Part shown: piece after piece, positions 11,280-21,445 of the stretch
Position numbering within the stretch: position 1 is the stretch's first letter
Layout of the letters: the number at the start of each line of letters is the position of its first letter
DNA from: Antrodiella citrinella
Lineage: Eukaryota; Basidiomycota; Agaricomycetes; Polyporales; Steccherinaceae
Reading direction: 5' to 3'
Length of the DNA stretch: 29,283 bases
NCBI GenBank assembly: GCA_004802725.1
Contig: SGPM01000337.1
Location: 1 to 29,283 of the forward strand
Made by a program: the position numbers and the translations under genes
The notes under the pieces: generated by a model
The model's database searches: none
What the model was told of the DNA's origin: nothing
What the model saw: the letters and a program-made list of their open reading frames with translations, nothing else

Positions 11280-11702
11280 CTACATCACGAAGAACTCCTC
11301 CACGGAACAAGGCTTGGGATGGAACACGTCGTTATTGAGGAAGCCGAGTCTCTTCCGCCACTCACAGTGCTCCATGCGAGGGCGTGCCGCTTGCAAAATG
11401 AAACAGGGCCAATTGGCAATGGGTCTTGGGACGTTGACGCAGTCGCAGTCGCGATCCACCAGGCACCACATATTAGGAAGTACACAGTCGTGCAACGTTG
11501 CAAAACCACTCGGGATTTTCAGCACGCCGTACGCCCTTGGCGGTGAATATATAGATCTGATAGAGCACTCTTGTGTGCCCTGCACGTAGATTGTGGGCAG
11601 CTCGGCACTAAGACTTAGTGCGAGCCAGTGGTACTTACTGGGCCTTACCAAAGTTGGATTGTTATCGGATAAGTCTTGTAAGGCAGTACAGGAGTTCGAC
11701 AT
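11280..11702 (-). CDS. Small hypothetical protein
   Basis: Not recognised. Two exons, 11702-11649 (MSNSCTALQDLSDNNPTL) and 11579-11280, join in phase 0 across a 69-bp intron with GTAAGG donor and GTGCAG acceptor, giving 117 residues. Reading through the intron is also open. Visible features: a Cys-rich stretch MWCLVDRDCDCVNVPRP, then NWPCFILQAARPRMEHCEWRKRLGF; no signal peptide or membrane segment. Codon choice in the second exon looks like that of the neighbouring genes. An excellent donor (AAAAGGTAAGT near 11890, minus strand) upstream hints at an additional 5' exon or untranslated exon. That would overlap the start region of the divergent MAT2B-like gene. Confidence 0.4.
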   Translation of the reverse strand: MSNSCTALQDLSDNNPTLVRPSKYHWLALSLSAELPTIYVQGTQECSIRSIYSPPRAYGVLKIPSGFATLHDCVLPNMWCLVDRDCDCVNVPRPIANWPCFILQAARPRMEHCEWRKRLGFLNNDVFHPKPCSVEEFFVM

Positions 11703-11948
11703 GACGGATAGTTGAGAAGCGTACACATCGGTATACTTTCTTTTGCTGGTACTTTACAAGGGAAGCAACGGATGCAAGATGAATGAATTGTCCAAATCCG
11801 TCAACTCCGCGAAGAAAACCCGCTCGCCGGGCCCTCGGCTGGTTCCCCACCCGTCACTCCGCTGGAAACTATCCTCGCCGTTACTAGTACTTACCTTTTG
11901 CCTTTTGTGCGGCGCTGCGACTGAACACCACGTTGAGCTCATACGACA

Positions 11949-13289
11949 ATGCGAATTCTTGTTACAGGTGAATTACGTTGTTATTTAATGTAGCTATCGC
12001 GTTTGACATACTGTTGTGCCATCAGGAGCATCGGGTGTGTTGGGTATGGCAGTCTACTCCGCCTTCAAATCTGCTGGACATACCATCCTTGGTCTCGCAC
12101 ACTCAAGAGCAACCGATGAGCTGAAGAAGGTGGACTTGCTCAACCAGGTGGAGACAGAGGGCGTGTTCACAGAGTTCAAACCTGATTGTGCGTCGTGATC
12201 ATTCCTCGGTATGGACAGGTTAGACTGACGAAGGTTTGACTGGGTTCGCAGGGGTGATCCATTGCGCTGCAGAACGAAGACCTGATGTAGCAGAGAAGGT
12301 TCGCCTTCAGATGACGTTCGCGAGGTTTCTGTATGCCTGAAAGACCGGTGTGTAGGATCCGGAGCGTGCGCGGCGGCTGAATGCATTAGTACCTCGCCAT
12401 CTCGCGCAGCTGTCCAAGTCGTTGAAGTATATGCTCATATATATATCGACAGGTAAGGATCCATTCTTTGCGTGCGTGGGACTGATCAATCTGACCTGAT
12501 CTGAACAGACTATGTATTTGACGGTACTTCTCCTCCCTACACTCCATCGTCTCCAACACATCCAGTCAATCACTATGGCGAAACCAAGCGCGACGGAGAG
12601 GTTGCTTTGATGGAGGTTGGAGCCAGCAGAAACGTGGTGTTGAGGGTCCCAGTCTTGTATGTCGCACCTACTCTCACTGTGAAGTCGAGCTAAATGGTTG
12701 GCAGGTACGGTCCAGCACCGAACAACTCGGACACGGCCGTGAATATCCTTATCGATGTGGTAGCTGACCAGTCGGGAAAGAAGTACAACATGGATCATTA
12801 TGCCACCCGATTCCCTACCAATGTGGTCGACATAGCTGAATTCTTGGTCAGATTGTCTGGTATGTTTCCTCCTACCGCCACTGGTGATAAGGCTCATGGT
12901 TGCTACAGAACGGCCTGCATCGTCGCCCATACCACCGATCCTTCATTACTCGGCGCCGGAGCCGTTTACCAAGTACGAGATGTGTTTAATCTTCTCAAAG
13001 ATCCTGGGCCTTCCACATGAACACATCGTGCCCGATGCCAATGCACCAACGGTATGTGCGTTATAGTGATCGGTCCAACCATCAGTCCTGATAAGTGATT
13101 TACTAGGGAGCAGCGGCAACCTCCAGGCCGCGAGACTGCCAGCTGTACACGCGAGAAACCGAAGATCTCATGGAACAGTATGGGGGGTTGGGGTGGCTCC
13201 GTTCGAGGAGTGGTGGTCAACGCACCTACGGGCGAAGCAATGATACGCCCGCGAGAAGATCGGCAAAGAATGTAATGTGGTTGTATTGA
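11949..13289 (+). CDS. RmlD/MAT2B-like NAD(P)-binding protein, C-terminus frameshifted
   Basis: Extended short-chain dehydrogenase of the RmlD type, closest in my judgement to the methionine adenosyltransferase regulatory beta subunit (MAT2B) group of fungi; a dTDP-4-dehydrorhamnose reductase role is less likely. Exons: 11949-11967, 12026-12187, 12252-12298, 12356-12452, 12509-12656, 12705-12859, 12909-13051, 13107-13289. The Rossmann motif TGASGVLG is split by intron 1. Other landmarks: [26 protein letters not shown], the Y131xxxK135 pair in [32 protein letters not shown]. At the G-run 13182-13187 the frame is off by one: the expected ending [17 protein letters not shown] lies in another frame and stops at 13243 (about 302 residues). 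As read the protein has 317 residues with a foreign last 35. Probably a one-base deletion or sequencing error. Confidence 0.85.
13182..13187. other. G homopolymer at the frameshift point
   Basis: Six consecutive G. One additional G would restore the conserved MAT2B-like C-terminal reading frame and its own stop codon at 13241-13243. Confidence 0.7.
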
Positions 13290-13428
13290 CGGTTAAGATA
13301 CCGCACTGTGTTCCACTTCTATGTGTCGTCTATGTGACGTCCCTATCAAGTTCCAGGTCAACCCATCAAATGACACCCTGACAAAACTTCGTATTATATC
13401 CCACGACATGCTGACTGACATCTCTACC

Positions 13429-14949
13429 TCAATTGGAAGGGAAGGGGAACGTAGCAGGACTGCGCAACCCGTTCTTCCCTACAGCTCTGATCCCGAATGC
13501 TGTGTTGTCCTTTGACAACTGTACTGTGACCCTGTCAACGAGGCCCACAGGAATCACATTCTCCCAAAGTGTGGCGTCCGTAGCCCTCCACACCACCTCG
13601 TATCCGGCTGCCTCCCCTGTCTCGTCCAAACTCCACAAGAACGTGCTATTATTCGTCAACACACTCGTGTCCATCGTCACGTTCTTCGGCGTCCCCGGCG
13701 CGTTGGCGAGCGACCACAGAACCGCGCCGTTGACTTTGCCCACACGTGCGATGAAGTCGAAGTCGCAGAACTCGGCGAGGTCACCGAATTGTTGTCCAGT
13801 GGTGTTGTCCACGCGGACGTCCTGGTGTTGATGGGCGAAATTCTCGTGCGGTTCGGTGAAGCGTGCTGCTGCAAACCCGGCATCGAGGAACGGCTCGTGA
13901 TCGCCACCACGGAGGAAGCGGTCAGCGCGGTAGATGATGCGGACTGTGCAGTCCTGTGAGATACGTCAATTCTCGGAAGAGGTCAGTGGATGCGCACCTT
14001 GCATATCTGTGACGGAGTTTGAAGCGACGTCGTTTGTGAACCGAGCCAACTCCCGTGCGGGTGAGTCGTTCTCTCCGCCAATAGAGACTCTTTGAGCAAT
14101 CTGAGAAGTAGTTTCAGACGACGGGATACCCTGCGCGAACAACCGGATGCTGTTCGGATCGACAAAACCGTTGTCTGCCTTGGGACTACCCACGATGTCG
14201 TTCGTGAACATGCCCTGGACGTCCATCCCTGCTTCGACCGTCTGCTTCGCGAAGAATGTGGACCCGAACAGATCCTGTTCCTCGCCCGCCACAGCGCCGA
14301 GCATGATTGTAGCTGTGGGTGGCGCGCGCGTAGCCATAATCCTCGCCAACTCCATAACAATGGCCACCCCGGACCCATCATCATCTGCTCCGGGTGCATC
14401 GTCTGTGAAGTTCATGATGTCCGTGACGCGTGAATCGTAGTGACCAGTGATGATGTAGACGCGATTCGAGTCTTCCGTCCCCTGAATAGTGAAGATGATA
14501 TTGCTGATGTTCACAGGGAACGGGATGGTCGACGCAATACCCTGTATGTAACTGGGGACAGTAACCGTGGCGTTCGTCCCTTTCCGCGCCTGAGCAGCAA
14601 AGCCCCGCATCTCACTGGCGATCCAGTCCCTCGCTGCACCAATTCCACGACTAGGATCGGTTTGGGAAGAGACCGTATGGCGAGTCCCGAAGGACACAAG
14701 TTTGTTGATGATAGTCTCGATGCGATTGGGGTCGATCTGAGAGAGGATCGCTTGGAGTTCTGAAGGTGGCGACTGCGGAACCAAGGCGTTTCCTGGTCCG
14801 GTAGGCCAGGCATCCGTGACGAAACATTGAGAGTCGCTGGAGCGTGCGACCGGGGGTGGGAGCTGTACCAGGCTTACGCCTTGCGAAAGTTGGACGAATG
14901 CAAGTATGAAAAGGAAGATTTTGGAAGCAAAGCTACAGGATGAAGGCAT
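13429..14949 (-). CDS. Secreted M28 family zinc peptidase
   Basis: Zinc-dependent exopeptidase (aminopeptidase-type, MEROPS M28) exported from the cell. Exons 14949-13998 and 13943-13429 give 488 residues; the acceptor GCACAG just before 13943 keeps the frame. An 18-25 residue signal peptide ([15 protein letters not shown]) starts the protein. Metal ligands appear intact: ITGHYDSR (His170), GADDDGSGV (Asp189/190), [10 protein letters not shown] with the catalytic Glu pair 223/224, FTNDIVG (Asp251) and GGDHEPF (His333). A C-terminal region after [15 protein letters not shown] resembles a fibronectin III-like beta domain common in fungal members. It converges with the MAT2B-like gene, with under 200 bp between stops. 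Likely role: extracellular peptide breakdown for nutrition. Confidence 0.92.
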
Positions 14950-15037
14950 CTTGCTTTGCCGTTACTCCTCTGCGATGTAGAGCGTCGACTTCACACGAGG
15001 CAAAGTTGAGACTCGGAGGTTATGCACCCATGGAAGC

Positions 15038-15046
15038 TTTATATCA
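15038..15046 (-). promoter_or_regulatory. Possible TATA element of the M28 peptidase gene
   Basis: On the minus strand this reads GATATAAAG, about 90 bp upstream of the ATG at 14949. Sequence match and distance only. Confidence 0.35.
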
Positions 15047-15444
15047 CACTAACGTACAGAACATCCTTCCTGAAAATCGGAGTGCACTGAGCAGACCAAA
15101 CGCGGATCAGAAGGTGCATGCCGAGGTCACCAATTGTACGCATGCAATGGGGTCGACCAGAGAGCATGTGCAGCACTGATGTAAAGCTCCATAAATATAA
15201 CCAGTGAGAACATTTTTGGCCTTGGAAGGAATCGCAGTAGGGTCAGAATAGGGAGATAAGGCGACGAACAGCGCAAACAGTCCTTTTGTAGCACGTCGTT
15301 CTGCAGAACGTTCGGTGGGTAATAAGTGATAGCGAAAGGTATGTGGTGTGCCAGGGTCTCGTGACATTCCGATGTGATTGCGCAGTAATATGGGAGAGTA
15401 CACCAGATGTCACCCGTGCGCATAGCCCATTTCTTATCCGGGTA

Positions 15445-15508
15445 CTGGGGTTGAAGAGAAGTGGGGTTGACGAGAAGTGGGGTTGACGAGAAGTGGGGTC
15501 GACGAGAA
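15445..15508. repeat. 16-bp tandem repeat, four copies
   Basis: Unit GTGGGGTTGACGAGAA, at 15445-15460 (two mismatches), 15461-15476, 15477-15492 (identical) and 15493-15508 (one mismatch). A minisatellite in non-coding DNA. Confidence 0.9.
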
Positions 15509-15630
15509 GATAATGATAGCGAGGCTGAATATTGTGCATACAAGAACTGGTCTGCATGACAAATTCCACTGTTAGAGAACGCAGTATCAGATCGAATAAA
15601 CAGATATCTACCACAGAGGATTAGGGTCGT

Positions 15631-16944
15631 CTATGATCCTTCATCAGCCTCCTGCTCGCGAATCTCCCTCTCTATTCGTTCGCGCTCCGCCTGTCGCATA
15701 CGCATGAGTGTAAGCGTCTCAAAGTCCAGACCGGGCACGCTGGTATTCGGCAGCGCGAATGCTGATTCGGAGATATCAGGCTAAAAAGAAGGAAACGATC
15801 AACGAGAGGCACAGTCAAAGAGACACAATACACATACGAATGTTGAAGGGAAGGATGAGAATGGCGTGCCGGATGATTCCGCAGGCGTATTCGAAGGGGT
15901 AGTTTCGGAAGTGGCCTCTGCAGATGCCGTATTCTTCTCTTGTCCACCTGAGCCAAGCTTGCCCAATTTCTTCAACCACGCAATTAAGTCTGGTTCCTTG
16001 CCTTCCGCCCAGGACACTTCGATATCCTTTAATCGTCGCTCCTCGCGACCGCTGGCACAAACAACTGCGAAAGCGTCTCCAATCTGCTTGAATGGTACCA
16101 AGGCAATACCGCGTTTCGGCTTTTTTGGAGGAGCGGGCTTCAGTGAAACCAGAATGTCGCCTGTATCAACGGCACCGAACGATGAGAGGAGAGCGCTGAC
16201 GCTCTCAGGCGTCGTGAGTGCTGGGTAAGCACAGAGGGTGTATTTCAGTCGAACTGTAGTATCCAACGTCCCTGCAACTGAGATTTAGTTGGGATTCAGC
16301 TCCGCAGGCAAATGACACACCTATTGACGGAGGGTCTAGTTCAGACCTCTCTTCTGTCTTCTTCTCCGCCTCCTGTTCTCGTGCCAGCAGCTCCTGTGCC
16401 CTTCGTTCCCGCATCAATCTGCCTTCCTCCATGATCTTCTCATTCTCCCTCCAAACTTCCTTCTGCTTCCCTTCTTGGTCTAACTTTGCCTTCTTGAAAG
16501 CCCGTTCGCGTTCATCCAGGTCATTGATGAGATCCTTGCGCTTGTTGTCAAACTTGGCGAAACGTGCTTTCGTGGCTTCCTTCAGGCGCACTTTCGCGTC
16601 AAGTGCTATTCGCCGCAGAGGGTCGAGCAGCAGCTCATAAGCCTGGTTGAGTTCGTGAAATTTGCGTGCTGTGAAAATACATGCATCAATTACTTGGCAA
16701 AGACACTGTACGACAGAGGTACGTACCTGCATCGGGATTGCCGCGATTCTTTTTCAAGAAAACTTGGAGTTAGAGAATCGGCTCAAATCCAAAAGTGTGA
16801 ACATAGCAATACGGAAACACTCACCCTATCTGGATGAACCTTGAGAGAACGTTGACGGTAAGCTGTCTTGATCTCCTGTTCAGTGGATGCCATTGTCACA
16901 TCGAGTAATTCGTAGGGATTGACATCTTCTTCGGGTTTGGACAT
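15631..16944 (-). CDS. DnaJ homolog, DNAJC17/Cwf23-like spliceosome factor
   Basis: J-domain protein with a downstream RRM-like fold, matching the DNAJC17 (human) / Cwc23 (budding yeast) / Cwf23 (fission yeast) group, which works with the spliceosome in the nucleus. Exons 16944-16825, 16748-16727 (22 bp), 16668-16321, 16271-15838 and 15780-15631 give 357 residues. The J domain is at residues 8-75, with YELLDV, YRQRSLKVHPD (HPD at 37-39), NPDAARKFHELNQAYELLLDP. Then a charged coiled coil (KATKARFAKFDNKRKDL... EKIMEEGRLMRERRAQELL), an RRM-like region (TTVRLKYTLC ... GDILVSLK ... GIALVPFKQIGDAFAVV) and a C-terminal MRMRQAERERIEREIREQE helix. The start at MSKPEEDVNPYELL fits the J-domain edge; an upstream in-frame Met adds 19 residues and is less likely. 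Confidence 0.9.
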
Positions 16945-17425
16945 TTTGAACGAAATTACAGCGCTGAAGCCTAAGGATAAGAATGTAGATGCAAGACGCA
17001 AAATTGAGAGACGAGTGGTAGACGTCGATGAAAGCTAAGAATGAGTGGCGAAATGACCGATGAGCTGACGAAACTTCAAAGGTGCTTCACATAAGGACAC
17101 ACAGACGCCCACAATTGCTCGTTCGATTTCCCCTTAACTTTCCTCCTTTCCTAGCTCCTACATGAAAATGCTTCGAGATTTGAAACCACGTACCTCAACA
17201 TACCGACAAAGTACGTACATGTGTGGCTTATCACATTCGTGAAAAAGCACACATACGATTACTGAAAAGTCGTAGCATGCAACCTAACAATACAAATGAC
17301 GACGAATGATTCTGGAGTCGGAACGTACAAAAAAAAAAGTAGGATATGATGCAGAATTCGGTCTGTGTACTTCCTTCAACTACCCCATAGACGATTGCAA
17401 CAAAGAGACTGAAGAAACAAGACGA
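16945..17425. other. Intergenic region between DNAJC17-like gene and M2
   Basis: Promoter side of the J-protein gene and 3' side of M2. It contains a 9-10 base A run near 17330 and no coding-like frame. Confidence 0.45.
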
Positions 17426-18545
17426 TCAGTGACGTGTTGACTTTCGCGAAACAGAGGCTTGGGACTTACAAGAGTCTGAGGGTTTCCTCACACTAGCGTG
17501 TCGGCGATACGGGGGAGGTGAGTCCGGAGGTTCCGTCGGGACATCCACTGACGGCATCGGAGTGCTCAGCGAGCGTGGCACCGTCGTCGCGAGTGTCTGG
17601 TCAGGACCCGCCGAACCGCTCGACATCGTCCGTACAGGATGACGTCGGAACGAAGCGGCAGCGAAGTTGTACTTGCTCGACATGGCCGTCCATCTATCCA
17701 CCGCTGTGCTGGGGGTGCTCGCAGTGAATGGCTCGGCTGCCACATCAACTGAGTCGGAGTCCGCGGGACTCAGCCATCTCCGACGCCACCAATAAATGCC
17801 GACGATGAGCAGCGCGAGGACCACGACAACTGCAATAACGACGCCAACGATGATAGGAGTGTGGGTATGCTTCTTAGGCGAACTACCATCATCGTGCCTG
17901 TCATGCATTGTAACCAAAAGTAAGCATGGATAGGACACGTGTAGAGAATGCAACTGACCAATAGATCAGCTTATCGAATATGGCCAACGTCCCATTCGAA
18001 GTCGCTTCCGGCGACCCATTCTGCAAAACGAAGGTATGTTCGATGTCTGCTGAGAGGGAAGTGTTCGTGTAAACAAGTGTCTGGGTGTACTGCCCGACCT
18101 GTGCCGGTGAGATGATCAAGTTCCCAACCGATTCATCGTCAATGAAGAAGGTCATGTATGTATCCGTTGCTACAGGTGGATCGAGCGGTGCCAAGATGCA
18201 GTACACCTCAATCGCAGATCCTGAAGGAAACGATGTAAGATCGACATTACAGATGATCATGCCCTGCCAACACTAACCTTGGAATTGAAATGTGGCGTTG
18301 AACGTCGGTCCACCGAAAGTGTAGGTAGACTCATGCCATGTTCCCATGAATGCGACGCCGCCAGGAGGCATCGCAGGCCCTCGCCCCTCTAACCATTGAC
18401 CATCAGGAGAATATTTTATCGAATTGCCGGTCAACGGATCTGGAGAATCGTCATCGACCGTGACATTTTGGAGGACTGCTCTCGCAGATGGCATACAACT
18501 GCACGAAATGTGCAGAAGGAGAGCGAAAACCGGTATACTCCTCAT
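17426..18545 (-). CDS. Family member M2: single-pass membrane protein with PPxY tail
   Basis: Exons 18545-18278, 18220-17959 and 17897-17426 give 333 residues. The start MRSIPVFALLLHISC gives a signal peptide ending near ARA; a longer upstream frame is unlikely. The ectodomain keeps NVTVDDDSPDPLTG, MGTWHESTYTFGGP, IEVYCILAP, SVGNLIISP, TFVLQNGSP and IFDKLIYWHDD. It lacks the CxxC pair that M1 and M3-M6 carry (GRGPAMPPGG stands there). A very short stalk leads to the membrane helix (IIVGVVIAVVVVLALLIVGI) and WWRRRW. The cytosolic tail is Ser/Thr/Pro-rich and ends with DSPPPYRRHA, a PPxY motif shared with M6. Closest to M6 by helix and tail. A last GTAAGT near the stop could start another short intron. 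Confidence 0.8.
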
Positions 18546-19515
18546 GGAGGAGCAATGTCCCCTCGATCGAAACTTGGAAGGAGCGTAGCGTGAAGGGTGA
18601 CGTGACAGAGCGAGGATGGAGGGGGAGGCTAGGGCGCACATGAGCCGTCCCAAGGGTCAGAGGACACTCCCGGTGAGCCTGAATCCGCAACAGTGCAAAT
18701 GTGCCGGAGGGCGAGACTATGGCGATCTGTCATCCCATAGCCTCAAGACCTTCTCGTTAGCGTCTGCAGTGATCCTGTGCCAGAGTTTCAAACCTGGTAC
18801 AAGCTTAAGACACCGGTTCGTGAGTCGTGTGGAAGGGTACAGTAGACTGGCCCGCAGATTATAGTGGTCTGGTCCTCGGAGAGGCAACCGATCTGCACAA
18901 CGGTGGCAAAACAATTGCGATGCTTTTGGACCCCATTGAAACCGAGAATTTCGTAAGTGTGAATAAGTTAAGGCTTAAAGTGCGAAGTTCGTCCGAAAGT
19001 CTGGGATGAGAAGAAGGGATCAGTCACGGCGTATGTGCTGGCACATGGACATGATAGGGTAGAACTGAGAGATGCTGTCAAACCTTTGCACGTTTGGCAG
19101 GTCACACTGCCAGTGGGTTGTCGGAACGCTGGTCTCCTTGGCCGAACAGGAAATACATTCTGAATTGGATCTATCATCCCTTCTTAAGCTTGTGGCCCGT
19201 GGGTGATCATGACCATTTCTGCACCTTGAGACTCGTTTGTGGCGAGCGAAAATGACACTTCAAGTTGAGATTTGTGGCGGGCGAAAATGACACTACACTG
19301 GATAGATGATCGGTTCACCGAACCTCGAAGAATGGAAGGATGAGCAAACAAAGGTCCTTTGTGTGCAAATACAAGAAAGAGGACTCGTAATGTCATGACT
19401 AGGGGGGAAATAGTAAGAAATCCTGAAAAACTTCAAAAAGCAACGTCGTAGATGGTCATGATTCCGGGTATCTCCCGGGCCGCTGCCGGGTTCAAGGTTG
19501 CACTGTATACATTCC
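18546..19515. other. Intergenic region between M2 and M3
   Basis: Nearly 1 kb without a coding-like frame: upstream side of M2 and 3' side of M3. It holds a 24-bp direct repeat at 19236-19294. A GGTTCAA match near 19490 is not part of a tRNA fold. Confidence 0.45.
19236..19294. repeat. 24-bp direct repeat, 35-bp spacing
   Basis: TTTGTGGCGRGCGAAAATGA followed by CACT occurs at 19236-19259 and 19271-19294, with a single A/G difference. Non-coding. Confidence 0.85.
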
Positions 19516-20964
19516 TCAAACGAACAAAACGTCAAACACAACAATACAGAATGCAGTGGCGAAAGCAAACAATATGTCGCCAACTCTGTAGGAACTCGAT
19601 GCTGTGCTCGCCTGGCTGATGGCACCTGTGGGCGTCGGGGGCGTCGTTGCAACCGAGGAAGTCATCGCAACTGAAGGAGGCGTCGTCAACACACCAGAGG
19701 TGAGCGCACTAACGGCCTCCGTGGTCACCTCCCCGTCGGATAGTGTGAGCACCGTACTTCCACTAGAAAGCGCTGAGATGATTCCCCCTCCGGGTACTAC
19801 AGTGACTTGTCCGCCTGGCAAAGTCATCGCACCTCCCTGGACCACTGTGATTTCTCCCCCGAGGATGATTGTAATGATTCCTCCACCAGGCAAAGTGACC
19901 GCACCTCCGCCAGGTACCACGATCCCCGCTCCTTCAGTTTGGGTCACCGTGACTGTTTGACCACCAGCCACCGAGACCTCTCCGCCTCCCGCCACAGTAG
20001 TCTTGGTCCCTCCGGGAAGTGTGACGACTGCGCTCGGCGGTACTAAGGTCGCTGTTGTTCCGGGAAGCGTAACAACTCCACCTCCGCCCCCAGCGATGGT
20101 GGTAAGTGTTGCTCCAGGAAGTGTGCGAGTACTGCCTGGAGCGACAACAGTCTTTGTCAGTCCGGGAACTGTCACCACCACCCCTCCTCCGCTTTGAGTG
20201 GAGCTTCCTCCTGTTGGCTTGTTGGGGGTACTCGGCGTCGCAGATGGAGACGACGATGGAGAAGAGGGCGGAGGAGGGGGCGGAGCACTGGTATCATCCT
20301 CAACACTATGAAGGCAAACTAAGTACACAAGACAAAATGCCGCATACTAAGGCATCACTTACGAGTACTGTATGAAGTCAAACAACATCAACGTATCGTT
20401 AACGGCCTTCGGAGAACCATTCTGAAGCACGATGGTATGAGTGCCGTTGGCCACAGGCACGTCAAATACAAGAGTGGAACTAAAATCCGAGACCTGCACT
20501 GGGTCCTGGACAAACGATGCATTGAATACGTCGTCGATGATTAGACTCATGAAGACAGTCGTCGCGAAGGATGGTTGCGGAGGTGCTAAGATACAGAAGA
20601 CTTGGAGATGCGACCCTGTTATTCATCGTGAGTAGGCCGAGCGTAACGCGATTCCTGTGAGCATACCAGTGAAAGTAAATGTGGCGTTCAACACAGAGCC
20701 CTTGGGAGCAGTAGACTGGTGCCATGTGCCATTGAATGCCAACGAGGAAGGAGGCTTCTCTCCGCAAATTTTGCAATTCTGCCCAAGAGACCACTGAGAT
20801 GCAGGAGAGTATATGAAACTTTCACCCGTCCTGGGATCAGGGCCGTCGTCGTCTACCCTGATTGAAACGAGAGCAGCTCTTGTTTCTTGGATCGACCAGC
20901 TACATATTGCATGCAGCAAAAGCAATAGGAAGGGTGTTGAGATAGAGATAGCTGGCATGATCAT
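19516..20964 (-). CDS. Family member M3: GPI-type protein with TLPG-repeat stalk
   Basis: Exons 20964-20667, 20615-20363 and 20305-19516 give 446 residues. The ectodomain is that of the family: VSIRVDDDGPDPRTG, NCKIC pair, FNGTWHQST, LQVFCILAPPQP, TIVLQNGSP and LMLFDFIQYS followed by VEDD instead of HDD. The C-terminal module differs from all other members. After a Pro/Ser run comes about 140 residues of imperfect repeats rich in Gly, Val and Thr, with five TLPG motifs (for example VVTLPGGTKTTVAGGG). A Thr/Ser/Pro segment follows, then small residues (ASSSY) and a hydrophobic end DILFAFATAFCIVVFDVLFV with nothing after it. That ending is typical of a GPI-anchor signal. So this member is probably tethered to membrane or wall and has no cytosolic tail. 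Function unknown. Confidence 0.8.
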
Positions 20965-21445
20965 CCACAGACAGGTATCAGGGTCGCGAGAGTGGACGGA
21001 GTGAACGGACACCTGGAGAACGATTCGGCGTTTGGGCTGGTTTAAGTGAAACTATGGTCGGCATCGATATCAACCATTTGGGCGAATACGAGACTACTAT
21101 GGCCGCCTGTCAGACAATAGAATGTAGAAGAAGTAATCGGTGAGCGCACGAAGATGTGGCCACAATCAGGATACCGGAGCGTGAGCAGATCAGCATACGA
21201 AAGATTGAAAGAATCGCACACATGGAGGGAAACTGAGCTGATTTGAGATTGCCGAATCGCGGGACTGACACCTGTGCAGGACCCTGCTGGCGAACAGCAT
21301 ACATTGAAGGCTACATTCGAACTCGAGTAGACAGAGCACGAGGTCATCAAAGCTACGGAATTCTCCCGCAGTAGCGCGCCTGTGGGTAAACAAGATCGAT
21401 ATGCTAGGCAATGACCGGGTCCAAGAAGAAGCCACGTACTTGGAA
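20965..21445. other. Intergenic region between M3 and M4
   Basis: Upstream side of M3 and 3' side of M4. Minus-strand frames up to 137 codons overlap here but have no domain and would run through the M4 end in another frame, so I read the interval as non-coding. Confidence 0.4.

Larger units (their letters stand above)
14950..15630. other. Intergenic region with short tandem repeat
   Basis: Promoter region of the M28 gene and 3' side of the DNAJC17-like gene. Apart from the four-copy 16-bp repeat at 15445-15508 and the TATA-like site, nothing was recognised. Confidence 0.45.

Noticed and set aside
12307..12930. Minus-strand frame of 207 codons
   Set aside because: Lies opposite exons of the MAT2B-like gene, which has eight in-phase exons and clear family motifs.
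14092..14763. Plus-strand frames of about 100-113 codons
   Set aside because: Shadows of the M28 peptidase, whose metal ligands are all in the minus-strand frame.
19480..19505. GGTTCAA motif near a GC-rich inverted segment, tRNA-like at first sight
   Set aside because: Flanking bases do not form a T-arm or cloverleaf.
19604..20197. Plus-strand Pro/Val-rich frames opposite M3
   Set aside because: Mirror of the Gly/Thr repeat stalk of M3; low-complexity antisense frames.
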